Assembly (NCBI RefSeq): GCF_034355335.1
Contig: NZ_CP136422.1
Span: 6,033,891-6,097,890, forward strand
DNA: 64,000 bases
Origin: Blautia coccoides
Lineage (GTDB): Bacteria > Bacillota > Clostridia > Lachnospirales > Lachnospiraceae
Reading direction: 5' to 3'
Shown here: positions 42,586 through 51,239 of the stretch, piece after piece
Layout: each line of letters opens with the position of its first letter
How positions within the stretch are numbered: position 1 is the first letter of the stretch
Position numbers and translations under genes: made by a program
The notes under the pieces: model-generated
Database searches by the model: none
Told to the model about the DNA's origin: nothing
The model's input: the letters and a program-made list of their open reading frames with translations, nothing else

Positions 42586-43352
42586 TCTTCATCCCCCTTA
42601 TGTAAAACTTCCTCTGCGAGAAGCTTATAACTCTCTGCTCCCACAGATTTTTTATCATATAATGTAATCGGCAGGCCATAACTGGGTGCCTCTGCAAGAC
42701 GGACATTTCTCGGTATTATTGTTTTGTAGATGGATTGGTTCAAATTACTCTTTACATTCTCTACTACTTGCAGGGAAAGGTTTGTCCTTGCATCATACAT
42801 GGTAAATACTACTCCTTCCATAACAAGAGAAGGATTTAGACGCTCCTGTACTAATTCAATGGTGTGAATAAGCTGTGTAAGTCCTTCCAAGGCGTAATAT
42901 TCACATTGGATTGGAACAAGAACGGAATCTGCTGTTGTCATTGCATTGATTGTCAAGATATTAAGTGATGGAGGGCAATCCATAATAATGAAATCATATT
43001 TGTCTTTTATGCCGTCAATATGATTTTTTAGTAAGTATTCTCTGTCTTCAACTCCTACTAATTCAATCTCGGCTCCAGCCAGATTGACGTTAGACGGAAT
43101 GATGGATAAATTTTCAAATACGTTTTCAATCAGGCAGTCTGATAAATCGCAGTCTCCAAGAAGCAGCTCATACAACGTGGCATCCAGGTTCTCCTTTTCT
43201 ACGCCTACGCCGCTTGTGGTGTTTCCCTGAGGGTCGATATCTATAATGAGGACTTTTTGATTCATTTCTGCCAGACAGGCGGAAAGATTAATGGTTGTTG
43301 TAGATTTACCTACACCGCCTTTTTGGTTTGCTATAGCTATAATTCTTCCCAA
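42576..43352 (-). CDS. parA: Chromosome partitioning ATPase ParA (Soj)
   Basis: A 258-residue ParA/Soj ATPase. The deviant Walker A motif is KGGVGKSTTTINLSACLAE at residues 11-29, and Walker B is FIIMDCPPSLNIL. It starts with TTG at 43352, preceded by AGAGGAGAG at good spacing. It works with ParB in origin segregation and, in Bacillus, also controls DnaA. An extended -10 promoter and a parS site are just upstream, which suggests autoregulation by ParB. Confidence 0.97.
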   Translation of the reverse strand: MGRIIAIANQKGGVGKSTTTINLSACLAEMNQKVLIIDIDPQGNTTSGVGVEKENLDATLYELLLGDCDLSDCLIENVFENLSIIPSNVNLAGAEIELVGVEDREYLLKNHIDGIKDKYDFIIMDCPPSLNILTINAMTTADSVLVPIQCEYYALEGLTQLIHTIELVQERLNPSLVMEGVVFTMYDARTNLSLQVVENVKSNLNQSIYKTIIPRNVRLAEAPSYGLPITLYDKKSVGAESYKLLAEEVLHKGDEEWQ

Positions 43353-43420
43353 TTATACTCTCCTCTTTTCATCTGTGTGGAAAAGTTTTTAATTTGTTTT
43401 TTATTATGATATACGTGTTT

Positions 43421-43429
43421 ATTATAGCA
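43421..43429 (-). promoter_or_regulatory. Extended -10 promoter of parA
   Basis: The minus strand reads TGCTATAAT, an extended -10, about 70 bp upstream of the parA start. The -35 position carries only TGGAAA, 17 bp further, just inside the edge of the parS site at 43456-43471. ParB bound there would sit over the upstream part of the promoter. Confidence 0.6.
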
Positions 43430-43455
43430 TTAATTGTGGAGTATTTCCATAAGAA

Positions 43456-43471
43456 TGTTTCACGTGAAACA
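43456..43471. promoter_or_regulatory. parS site 1
   Basis: Exact 16-bp parS palindrome TGTTTCACGTGAAACA, the universal ParB/Spo0J site, about 100 bp upstream of parA. Confidence 0.97.
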
Positions 43472-43529
43472 TTTTTTTATTAGTATTTTATTGGTTATAT
43501 TGTATATGAAAAAATAGGTGAGGGCGGAC

Positions 43530-43724
43530 GGTTGAAAAGGAGAGGCGGGGCAGAGAGCGGAGGAGAGTGAAGCGTTTCGCTGTCCGGAAGCTAACCGGCT
43601 CCCAGACACTAAATTCGTCGGCAGCGGCCTCCTCATTAAGTGTCTGGGGCAGGTGGATCTCTTCCGAACGCTCTACTGTGACATCACTCTCCTCCGCCCT
43701 CTGCCCCGCCTCTCCTTCTCAACC
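43530..43724. repeat. 195-nt long inverted repeat (rod-like hairpin)
   Basis: Two 41-bp arms, 43530-43570 and 43684-43724, are inverted copies with two differences. Inside, AGCG/CGCT, CCGGAAG/CTTCCG (near 43584 and 43661) and CCCAGACACT/AGTGTCTGGG (43601-43610 with 43639-43648) continue the pairing. The tract is GC-rich in a very AT-rich gap and one arm strand is nearly all purine. Both arm mismatches become G-U pairs if the minus strand is transcribed, and a T6 run follows on that strand (43509-43515 region). It may be a structured RNA or a MITE-like element. The rest of 43725-44172 shows no gene; a 14-bp palindrome ACAAACATGTTTGT is at 43843-43856. Confidence 0.85.
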
Positions 43725-44172
43725 TGTTTTTCTTTGATACTGGTTTTATTTGCATGTTTTTCATATACGGCTTTGGTAGTGTTGCTGTTGCTCGTTATGT
43801 TTGTTTATAGTATAGACGTGCTTTAAGTTTCCGTAAATGCTAACAAACATGTTTGTATAAGATGTAAATTTAAATAATACATGTTAGATATAATACATTT
43901 GACATAAAGTGTGTTTAAAAATTTATTCATACAATCTGCACACCCATCTTGTGGAAAATTTGATTTAATTTAGTCAACGCACCCCGCTACGCATCCCCTC
44001 ATTGGAACAAAATCTCCTACAAAGTGTGATGCACAGCTTACTGAAAGCAATAATAAATTGTACTATTGTTCTTCTGTTTATTTACTTTTTCTATTTTTTT
44101 CTTTTTTTACTTTCCTCATCTTTCTTATAAAACACCTAGCTTAATACTTTCTAAAGAGCAACAACTTAAACA

Positions 44173-44200
44173 ACAAGATGTTTCACGTGAAACATCTTGT
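44173..44200. promoter_or_regulatory. parS site 2 inside a 28-bp perfect palindrome
   Basis: The exact parS sequence TGTTTCACGTGAAACA at 44179-44194 is extended on both sides by ACAAGA and TCTTGT, giving a perfect 28-bp palindrome. The AT-rich stretch 44201-44480 beside it holds no credible gene. Confidence 0.97.
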
Positions 44201-44488
44201 CATCTAACTTTTTTTATATCATATTTACATATCTGTGCGTTTATCATATCAATACCTTGAATTAGTACCTAGTATATTAAAAAAGCAAAAACAACTTTTA
44301 ATAAATATTATCCATCATTAAGTAAGATCACTTAAAAACAAGTTTTTTATTTGATCTAGGAATTAATTTTTTTAATATAATTATATTTCATATATTAATA
44401 TATACATGTTAACACTAGAAGTAGTATATCAGCATTGCAACTGTTTTTAGTTCTACTGATTGGTATTTAACTGTCAATTATTTTAAAC

Positions 44489-44517
44489 TTGTATAATTGA
44501 CTTTAATGTTTTATAAT
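44489..44517 (+). promoter_or_regulatory. Candidate promoter of the alpha/beta hydrolase gene
   Basis: TTGTAT (44489-44494) and TATAAT (44512-44517) with 17 bp between them, 36 bp upstream of the start codon. Surroundings are AT-rich, which lowers the weight of the match. Confidence 0.5.
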
Positions 44518-44552
44518 ATTAGTATATTATTTTTTGGGAGGTGGACGGTTTT

Positions 44553-45509
44553 ATGAAAAAATCAAGGCATAAACTAATTACAGCAAGTATACTTTTTTCT
44601 ATTGCTACAGGTATTATATATGTGATTAATCGCCTTATATTTGGAACTGCTGTGTTGAAAGAAATGTTGAAGTCCACAGCTAACAATTATTATAATTGGC
44701 GGTTTGGCAAGATATATTACAAAAAGACTGGCTCTGGGACCCCTGTTTTACTGGTACATGATTTGACGGTATATAGTTCTGCATATGAATGGAATAAAAT
44801 TGTCGATAAGTTAGCTGAAAATCATACTGTTTATACTATTGACTTACTGGGATGCGGCCGATCCGACAAGCAGAGGATAACTTATACAAATTATTTATAT
44901 GTACAGGTTATTTCTGATTTTATAAAGAATGTTATTCATGAGAAAACAGATGTTATAACCAGTGGATATTCAGGTTCTTTTGCTTTGATGGCTTGTCATA
45001 ATGAAACTGATTTATTTGGTAAAATTATTATGATAAATCCGCCTGCTCTTAGCACCTTAAACAAAATTCCTGACAAAAAAAGTAAGTTGTATAAGTTTTT
45101 GTTGGAGATTCCTGTTTTTGGTACTTTAGTTTACAATATGATCACTTGCCAAAGCAATATTCAGTTGTTATTTACAGAACAGTATCTTTATAATCCCTTT
45201 AATATGACTGCCGAATGGCTTGATACTTATTATGAATCCGCACACAAGGGTATGAGTAGTTCAAGATATCTTCTCTCCAGCATGATAGGAAGATATACCA
45301 ACAATAATATAAATCATGCACTAAAGGCGATTGATCAGAGTATTTTTATCATTGAGGGAGAAGCCGAGAGAGACAGTAAAGATATTATATCTCAGTATAC
45401 AGAATGTAACCCTGCAGTTGAGGCAATCAGTTTGAAAGGAGCAAAACATCTTCCTCATATGGAAGCACCGGATGCTCTTATGGAACAGTTAAATATATTT
45501 CTAGATTAA
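44553..45509 (+). CDS. Alpha/beta hydrolase, membrane-anchored
   Basis: About 318 residues from ATG at 44553, with GGGAGG upstream. One N-terminal hydrophobic helix (LITASILFSIATGIIYVINRL) suggests a signal anchor. The alpha/beta hydrolase fold follows: oxyanion region PVLLVHDLTVYSSAYEW, DLLGCGRSD, nucleophile elbow SGYSGSF (Ser in G-Y-S-G-S), and the catalytic His in GAKHLPHMEAP. Substrate unknown. It is a lone plus-strand gene between parS sites 2 and 3, with lower GC and more AAT/ATA codons than its neighbours, which may indicate transfer or relaxed selection. Confidence 0.88.
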   Translation: MKKSRHKLITASILFSIATGIIYVINRLIFGTAVLKEMLKSTANNYYNWRFGKIYYKKTGSGTPVLLVHDLTVYSSAYEWNKIVDKLAENHTVYTIDLLGCGRSDKQRITYTNYLYVQVISDFIKNVIHEKTDVITSGYSGSFALMACHNETDLFGKIIMINPPALSTLNKIPDKKSKLYKFLLEIPVFGTLVYNMITCQSNIQLLFTEQYLYNPFNMTAEWLDTYYESAHKGMSSSRYLLSSMIGRYTNNNINHALKAIDQSIFIIEGEAERDSKDIISQYTECNPAVEAISLKGAKHLPHMEAPDALMEQLNIFLD

Positions 45510-45510
45510 A

Positions 45511-45526
45511 TGTTTCACGTGAAACA
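45511..45526. promoter_or_regulatory. parS site 3
   Basis: Exact TGTTTCACGTGAAACA starting one base after the stop codon of the alpha/beta hydrolase gene and before its terminator, so it lies in the 3' untranslated region. Confidence 0.97.
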
Positions 45527-45530
45527 TAAG

Positions 45531-45564
45531 AAGGCAATGTAGTATTGGATTACTACATTGCCTT
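45531..45564 (+). terminator. Terminator of the alpha/beta hydrolase gene
   Basis: AAGGCAATGTAGTA (45531-45544) pairs perfectly with TACTACATTGCCTT (45551-45564) around six bases, followed by TCTTATT. The A-rich 5' side may let it also act on leftward transcripts. The remaining gap to 45833 is AT-rich with nothing recognisable. Confidence 0.8.
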
Positions 45565-45833
45565 TCTTATTAATATAATATCTTTTAGTATAAAAATCTT
45601 TTGCTATTGCTAGTTCTGTACTTTCCCGCTCAAACTATAAGAAAACATTTAATAATTAAGGGAAAAGTTCCATTGTCAATGTCTATTAAGTTATAATTAC
45701 CTATACCCCTTATGATACTGAACAGGTATTAAACCGCTATAATATTTTTAAAGATTTGTATAATCATACATTTCTTACTAAATAATAGAAAATAATACAA
45801 CAATACATTTTTAATACCTCTTATTCTAAAGAA

Positions 45834-45917
45834 TTATAAATCAATAGATACATCATAGTCTTCCAGAACCTTCTTAAATATAAGTTTTAGTTTATTCTTC
45901 AGATTATAACAGCTCAT
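45834..45917 (-). CDS. Possible 27-codon ORF after the DUF4340 gene
   Basis: A frame MSCYNLKNKLKLIFKKVLED ending in DYDVSIDL starts two bases after the DUF4340 stop codon. It is Lys/Leu-rich and has no ribosome site of its own. It could be a coupled small protein or a chance frame or gene remnant. I do not recognise it. Confidence 0.25.
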   Translation of the reverse strand: MSCYNLKNKLKLIFKKVLEDYDVSIDL

Positions 45918-45919
45918 TT

Positions 45920-47494
45920 TTATGATTTACTATTTTGCTTACCCAAAAAAGCATCAAAAGCATCTGTCAATTCTTTTATTTTCATCTTATTTACCAAAGA
46001 TGCGTTTCCTTTGCTGTCTTTTACAAGATAAAAATTAGAGTCATAAGCATAGTACGCAACGGTAACATCAACACCATTCTCTTTAAAGAAATGAACTGAC
46101 ATTTCGGGTGTATTTTCAACATCCGGCACTGTATCTAGCCATTCCTGGCATTCCATACTGCTTATCAGGCTATAAAACTCAGAAAAATCATTTAGTTCAA
46201 TTTCATTTCCGTTCATATAGTAAGTTGTTACAGTTGTTGTTTCTTTTGCTGTATCTGAATTATTTGATTCTTTAGTATCCTCTGTTTTCTCCGTATTATT
46301 TGCTTTTTCCTTGTCACTACTGCTTTCTACTGGCTTCTCTTCTGTTTTTTTGGTAAACTCGTAAGTATTTCCATCCTTTTCAATAGTGACTTTATCTAAA
46401 TCAGCAAAAATATAATCAGAAATATAGGTACTTAAAAATTGATTTACTTCAGCATTTAGAAGTGAATCAACAACAGACTCGCTTAATGTATAAATTCCTG
46501 ACTGATTTGCAAGTTTAGCATAATAGCTGCCATCCTCTGTTTGACTTCCTATTGACAAAATTTCCTGTTTATCAACAGTCACTTTATCCTCGGTATCAAC
46601 ATCTTCTGTATTTTCACTTTCAGAAGCAGTATCTTTATCAGAATCCACCTGGTCACTGTTGTCCTCCGCATCATCAGAAGATTTTGTTTCAGTAACCTGA
46701 TAATCAATAGTCACAACAGTAGGAGCATCAAGTCCATATTGGCTTAAATCTTCTGTATTTTGACTTATAAAACCGGTCCATGACATACTTGTTATAGGCT
46801 TTGTATATTCTGATACTTGAGAACTGCCTGCATCTTTTTTTGTTCCATCCCAGCCCGTTACACTCCATCCTGTACCGGAAGCGCTGTCTTTTGCAATTGT
46901 AAATGTCTGGCCATTTTTATTTATAGATACACCTGTGATGTCTGAAATACTTGGAAATTTCTCTTTCTCTGCCAAATCATTTAAATCAAACTGCAAAGAT
47001 GTGACAATAGTGGAGGATACCATATATATTTTTTTATTATCACCATTTACTGTCATATAACTACTGCTGGTAACAGAATTTGTATCACCAAACTGCAGTG
47101 TCTGCTCGTTTCCGTCCTTATCTTTTAGGCTCACAGTTACAGTTGGATTGTCAAGTCCGTATTCTGATACATTATCCTGACCTTCTAAGGTTCTATCAGC
47201 GGCTATTTTTTCAAACTTTTTGATAATCTCTTCAAAAGCTGACTGATCCAGTGGAAAACTTTCATCGCCGTCATACTTCCACGTATCTTCTGCTTTTGTA
47301 AAGTTATACTTATTATCACCTGATTGGATTACAACCTCACTGACATCATCTATATCAGTCTCGAATGCCGTTTCTGATTCTTTTTCATTTTCCTGACTAT
47401 CTTCTTTGCCGCTGTTATGAAGAATCATATAAAATATCAGCAGCAGAGCTAACACTACAATGCCTGCAATTAGTGCTGTATTTTTTTTCTTCAT
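45920..47494 (-). CDS. DUF4340 domain protein of a Gld-like ABC system
   Basis: A 524-residue protein with an N-terminal membrane helix (ALIAGIVVLALLLIFYMIL) and an extracellular part made of DUF4340-type beta domains (SEVVIQSGDNKYNFTKAEDTWKYDGDESFPLDQ, then a second copy-like segment FADLDKVTIEKDGNTYEFTKK). Two acidic Ser/Asp/Glu-rich linkers occur near 265-300 and 395-425. DUF4340 proteins accompany GldF/GldG-type ABC permeases in many phyla; their role is not established. The gene starts directly after the GldG-like gene, in a four-gene operon. Confidence 0.85.
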   Translation of the reverse strand: MKKKNTALIAGIVVLALLLIFYMILHNSGKEDSQENEKESETAFETDIDDVSEVVIQSGDNKYNFTKAEDTWKYDGDESFPLDQSAFEEIIKKFEKIAADRTLEGQDNVSEYGLDNPTVTVSLKDKDGNEQTLQFGDTNSVTSSSYMTVNGDNKKIYMVSSTIVTSLQFDLNDLAEKEKFPSISDITGVSINKNGQTFTIAKDSASGTGWSVTGWDGTKKDAGSSQVSEYTKPITSMSWTGFISQNTEDLSQYGLDAPTVVTIDYQVTETKSSDDAEDNSDQVDSDKDTASESENTEDVDTEDKVTVDKQEILSIGSQTEDGSYYAKLANQSGIYTLSESVVDSLLNAEVNQFLSTYISDYIFADLDKVTIEKDGNTYEFTKKTEEKPVESSSDKEKANNTEKTEDTKESNNSDTAKETTTVTTYYMNGNEIELNDFSEFYSLISSMECQEWLDTVPDVENTPEMSVHFFKENGVDVTVAYYAYDSNFYLVKDSKGNASLVNKMKIKELTDAFDAFLGKQNSKS

Positions 47495-49024
47495 TTACTG
47501 TTTTCTCCTCTTCATCCAAATTCCACCGCCTAAAATAATCAAAAATGCCGGAACTACAGCCATGACAAATATACTCCAAAAGCTTGCATCTGCTGCGGGT
47601 ATCGTCAAGGTGGTGGTATCCATACTCTTACTTGGTATAGAGATTGTACTTCCATCCTCATTTGAACACATCCAGTTAACAGATGCGGAAATCAGCTCAA
47701 AGTTTGCGCCTGATACCATAGTATTCATATTATCATTAAACAATGTTTCTGAAGAATAGTATACAATCTGTGTCTGCTTATCATTATCTAAATCTTCACT
47801 GATTGCCACGCCTACATTAAATGGCCCATCAATGTCTCCACTTTCTTTCTCCATAGTCTGCATGTTTTCCACATTTACCTTAGAATACGAACTGTCAGAT
47901 GTGGTTAAAATATTTTGAATTTTGAGCGTATCCCTGTAGTTATCCACCGTCTTGATACCCTGCGCCAAGGGCATAAGAATATAACGGCTGCCAGAAGAAA
48001 GATTTGAAGTTATATCATTACTTTCTATATTAGGAAGCAGATATGACGGGTTTTGAGAGATATAATGATTAGAATCCGCCTCAAGTATAATACCATCTGC
48101 GGTCTTCACACCATAATTTTCTAAAACTGACGCAAAGTTTGGCATATCTTCTCCTGTATAGTTAGATACAATAAGAGCTTTTCCTCCGTTTTCCAAGTAA
48201 GATATGATTTTATTGGCCTCATCCTCTGAAATATCTTTTGATGGTGCAAATATAAACAAGCAGTCTGCATCTTCCGGAACAGCATCCATTGTGAGCAGAT
48301 TCAGCGATTGAATATCTATATTTGCTTTTTGTATCATATCTTTTAGAGAATCACTCATAGTAGACTCATCGTGGCCTTCCAGTGTGTACATAACAGGCAT
48401 ATTGTCTGATGTCACATAATTGATTGCGCTTGTAAGCTGGCCTTCCCCATCAAACCCGGTGACTTCGCTTGTATACGTCTGATAGTTTACAGATGTCTCA
48501 TACATGGAATTGTAATCAACTACCTTGCTCTTATCACCACAGACTACAATAATACTGTTATTATTTACACCTTCTGTAGTGTATTGGGAAGTAAACTTTG
48601 GATTGACAGCAGGATCTTTTTTCTCAACTTTTAAATGTTTACTATTTTCCTCATACCTCTCCAACAGTTTCTCTATATCACTGCTCTCAGAACCATTCTG
48701 TGCTATATAATACAAAGTGACATCTTTATCCAGATTTTTCAGCAGCTTCTTTGTCTGATCTCCAATCGTGTACATTTTCTGTGTACTCAGATCAATCTCT
48801 CTAAATTTTGATGGAAGTTCCTGGATCAATAGGTTTACTACTACCAGAATTGCAATAAAAACCGCAACGACTCCCAAACTATATGTTCCATGCTTCAGAT
48901 TTTTCCTGTTTTTTCGTCTGTTTTCCTTATTATTACTAATAATATCTTTTATATTAATTTTTTTCTTACTAATATTACCTTTTGATTCTTTCATGTCTGC
49001 ATTTTCTCCTTTCTTCGACTCCAT
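47495..49024 (-). CDS. GldG-like ABC-transporter auxiliary protein
   Basis: About 509 residues from ATG at 49024 (MESKKGEN), two bases after the permease stop with GGAG upstream. An N-terminal basic cytoplasmic stretch leads to one membrane helix (YSLGVVAVFIAILVVVNLLI), a large extracellular GldG/ABC_transp_aux domain (QTKKLLKNLDKDVTLYYIAQNG; PVMYTLEGHDEST; LIVSNYTGEDMPNF), and a C-terminal helix (SFWSIFVMAVVPAFLIILGG) with a basic tail. In Flavobacteria the homologous GldG supports gliding. In Firmicutes the substrate of such systems is unknown. Confidence 0.87.
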   Translation of the reverse strand: MESKKGENADMKESKGNISKKKINIKDIISNNKENRRKNRKNLKHGTYSLGVVAVFIAILVVVNLLIQELPSKFREIDLSTQKMYTIGDQTKKLLKNLDKDVTLYYIAQNGSESSDIEKLLERYEENSKHLKVEKKDPAVNPKFTSQYTTEGVNNNSIIVVCGDKSKVVDYNSMYETSVNYQTYTSEVTGFDGEGQLTSAINYVTSDNMPVMYTLEGHDESTMSDSLKDMIQKANIDIQSLNLLTMDAVPEDADCLFIFAPSKDISEDEANKIISYLENGGKALIVSNYTGEDMPNFASVLENYGVKTADGIILEADSNHYISQNPSYLLPNIESNDITSNLSSGSRYILMPLAQGIKTVDNYRDTLKIQNILTTSDSSYSKVNVENMQTMEKESGDIDGPFNVGVAISEDLDNDKQTQIVYYSSETLFNDNMNTMVSGANFELISASVNWMCSNEDGSTISIPSKSMDTTTLTIPAADASFWSIFVMAVVPAFLIILGGGIWMKRRKQ

Positions 49025-49026
49025 AA

Positions 49027-49890
49027 TCAGCTCCAACGCCGTTTTTGTATGGATTGAATTGTCAGAAATACAAAAATGCAAATTACGGAAAGCATATATA
49101 TGATTCCTGTCACATCCAGTATACCGCCGACAAAGTTATCAAAATGATTTGCAATTGCAAATAAATCCAAAACTTTTTGAATAGCTCCCTCAAAAAGAGA
49201 TGATTTTACAAAGTACAGAACAAGTGTGCCCCCTGCCAGAATAACACCTACAATTCCGGTGAGTATCGCATCTCTTGTCATCTGATAAACAATGAACGCA
49301 ATAATAAGGGCAATCACCATGAAGGCCAGCATAGAACTTACTGCTGTCTGTGAAAAGAAAGATTCGATGCCGTTCATCACATAGCTGCAGAAAAGAACGC
49401 CAAAAGTCAGAACTGCCGCAATTACCTGACTTTCCGTAACAGATGAGAGAAACAGACCTACAGCAATATCCGCACATCCCAGAAAGAAAAAACCGATTAC
49501 AGCGGTATATGCCATAGGATACGACACTGTCCCGTATTTTCCCATTATAAGAGGGTAAAATGCGGCAACTACTACAGGGATTGCATAGATTGTAACCATT
49601 CCCAAATACTTACCTAGTACAATTTTCCAAACTGACACCGGAGATGTAAAAAGGAGCTGATCCGTCTTATTTTTCTTCTCCTCTGCCAAAATTCTCATGG
49701 TCAGAACAGGTGTGATGATTAAAAATATAAAAGTAACTGAACTTAAAGTAGTTCCAAAATCCGGTGTTGCATAGTTTAAGTTATAAGCTGTAAAATAAAT
49801 ACCTAATATTAGTAATATAAATGCCATAAACACATATCCAACCATAGATGTAAGATAACTTTTTACTTCTTTTTTATATATTGCCAGCAT
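49027..49890 (-). CDS. ABC-2 type permease (GldF-like)
   Basis: A 287-residue ABC-2 permease with six membrane helices. The N-terminus MLAIYKKEVKSYLTSMVGYVF is typical of the GldF/NosY group, and the LRILAEEKKNKTDQLLFTSPV-like coupling segment (near residue 70) contacts the ATPase. It overlaps the ATPase gene by 17 bases. It probably exports, or mechanically couples to, an unknown substrate with the GldG and DUF4340 partners. Confidence 0.9.
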   Translation of the reverse strand: MLAIYKKEVKSYLTSMVGYVFMAFILLILGIYFTAYNLNYATPDFGTTLSSVTFIFLIITPVLTMRILAEEKKNKTDQLLFTSPVSVWKIVLGKYLGMVTIYAIPVVVAAFYPLIMGKYGTVSYPMAYTAVIGFFFLGCADIAVGLFLSSVTESQVIAAVLTFGVLFCSYVMNGIESFFSQTAVSSMLAFMVIALIIAFIVYQMTRDAILTGIVGVILAGGTLVLYFVKSSLFEGAIQKVLDLFAIANHFDNFVGGILDVTGIIYMLSVICIFVFLTIQSIQKRRWS

Positions 49891-50836
49891 CTTCTTCTTC
49901 CTCCCCGCTATCTGTCAGTTTCAGGAACACCTCTTCAAGTGTCATATTCGTTGACTGCATCTTTAAGATAGGATATTTGGCTTCTGCCAGAGCAAAAAAT
50001 ATGTTTTCCCTTACATCCTGGTCCCCTGCTATCTTTACAGTAAAATCACAGGAATCTTTTACCATGGACTCATGATAGATAAGTTCTTCAATATTGTCCA
50101 CAATATCAAGGGCTTTCCTAATTTCTTCCTCAGGACCTTTTACCGTTAGCTCCAGGGAATTTGCTCCGGTCATGACTTTGCTCAGATTTTCAGGAGAATC
50201 ACTGGCAACCAGTTTGCCATGGTCAATAATAAGCACATAATCGCATACAGCACTGACCTCTGAAAGGATATGTGAACTGAGGATAACTGTATGCTTTTCT
50301 CCTAAACTCTTAATCAAATCCCTGATTTCAATAATTTGTTTCGGGTCAAGTCCGACTGTTGGTTCATCCAGAATAATAATTTCAGGATATCCCAAAAGTG
50401 CCTGTGCCAGACCTACTCTTTGCTTGTACCCTTTGGACAGGTTCTTGATCAGTCTGTATTTCATCTCTTCCAGTTTAGTAGTTGACATAACTTCAGATAT
50501 ATTTCTATCAATTTCTCCCTTTGGAATGGATTTCAATTCCCCAACAAACTTAAGATATTCTAACACTGTCATATCCTGGTACAAAGGTGGTAGTTCAGGC
50601 AGATAACCGATACATTTTTTAGCCTTTTCAGGCTCTTCCAGGATATTATGTCCATCAATCAGAATATCTCCTTCTGTGGACGCAATATAACCTGTGATCA
50701 TGTTCATAGTGGTGGATTTGCCTGCACCATTCGGCCCCAAAAAACCATAAATTTTACCTTTTTCCACGGTAAAATTCAGGTGATCCACTGCCACATGATC
50801 TCCATATTTCTTTACCAGATTCCTTACTTCAATCAA
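49874..50836 (-). CDS. ABC transporter ATP-binding protein (GldA-like)
   Basis: About 320 residues from TTG at 50836 (read as MIEVRNLVKKYGDHVAVDHL), chosen because GGAGGG lies six bases upstream; the upstream ATG at 50878 has no site. Walker A is GPNGAGKSTT, the signature is LSKGYKQRVGLAQAL (LSxGxxQR) and Walker B is IIILDEPTVGLD. A C-terminal extension (about 220-320) follows as in GldA-type ATPases. It powers the GldF-like permease. Confidence 0.93.
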   Translation of the reverse strand: MIEVRNLVKKYGDHVAVDHLNFTVEKGKIYGFLGPNGAGKSTTMNMITGYIASTEGDILIDGHNILEEPEKAKKCIGYLPELPPLYQDMTVLEYLKFVGELKSIPKGEIDRNISEVMSTTKLEEMKYRLIKNLSKGYKQRVGLAQALLGYPEIIILDEPTVGLDPKQIIEIRDLIKSLGEKHTVILSSHILSEVSAVCDYVLIIDHGKLVASDSPENLSKVMTGANSLELTVKGPEEEIRKALDIVDNIEELIYHESMVKDSCDFTVKIAGDQDVRENIFFALAEAKYPILKMQSTNMTLEEVFLKLTDSGEEEEDAGNI

Positions 50837-50849
50837 AATGTTCCCTCCT

Positions 50850-50984
50850 TTAATCTTGTGCTTCCAAATTCTGAGCATAACTGTTCAGCGCCTCTACAAT
50901 TACAGAAAAACTCCATGTAAAATTGATATTTTGATGGAATTTTGCCTGCCGCAAAATGATTTTTCCATAAGAAGATTCTTCCAC
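50850..50984 (-). pseudogene. 44-codon frame or gene remnant before the ATPase gene
   Basis: A minus-strand frame from a possible GTG at 50984 reads VEESSYGKIILRQAKFHQNI and ends NSYAQNLEAQD, stopping so that the AGGAGG of the ATPase gene directly follows. The frame continues upstream for eight codons to a stop without an ATG. Its composition looks protein-like and the spacing to the next gene looks operonic. It may be a real small ORF or the 3' remnant of a lost gene. No family recognised. Confidence 0.3.
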
Positions 50985-51239
50985 GGCCGGCGCAGTAGAT
51001 GAACAGGCCTGCTAAATAGTTATTTATGACCTTTCTTATTCTATTTTTTAATTGTGATAAAAATTAGATAAGACTGTGATTTTTCTGTGAATTATTACCA
51101 GACCTTTTTTATCCAGAACTCAATTTTTTAAGCATTCTAACAAATCGAACAATAATCGACAATATCATTACAATTAAATCTCGCGTTTATTGACTTTATG
51201 TAAAAACTGTTATGTTCTCAAAAAACACCTTGCCTACTA

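Noticed and set aside
43530..43724. 6S RNA
   Set aside because: The length is similar, but the 41-bp near-perfect end stem and absence of a central promoter-like bubble do not fit.
44066..44260. 64-codon plus-strand frame across parS site 2
   Set aside because: Low-complexity Phe/Leu sequence read through a palindromic site, no ribosome site, no recognisable domain.
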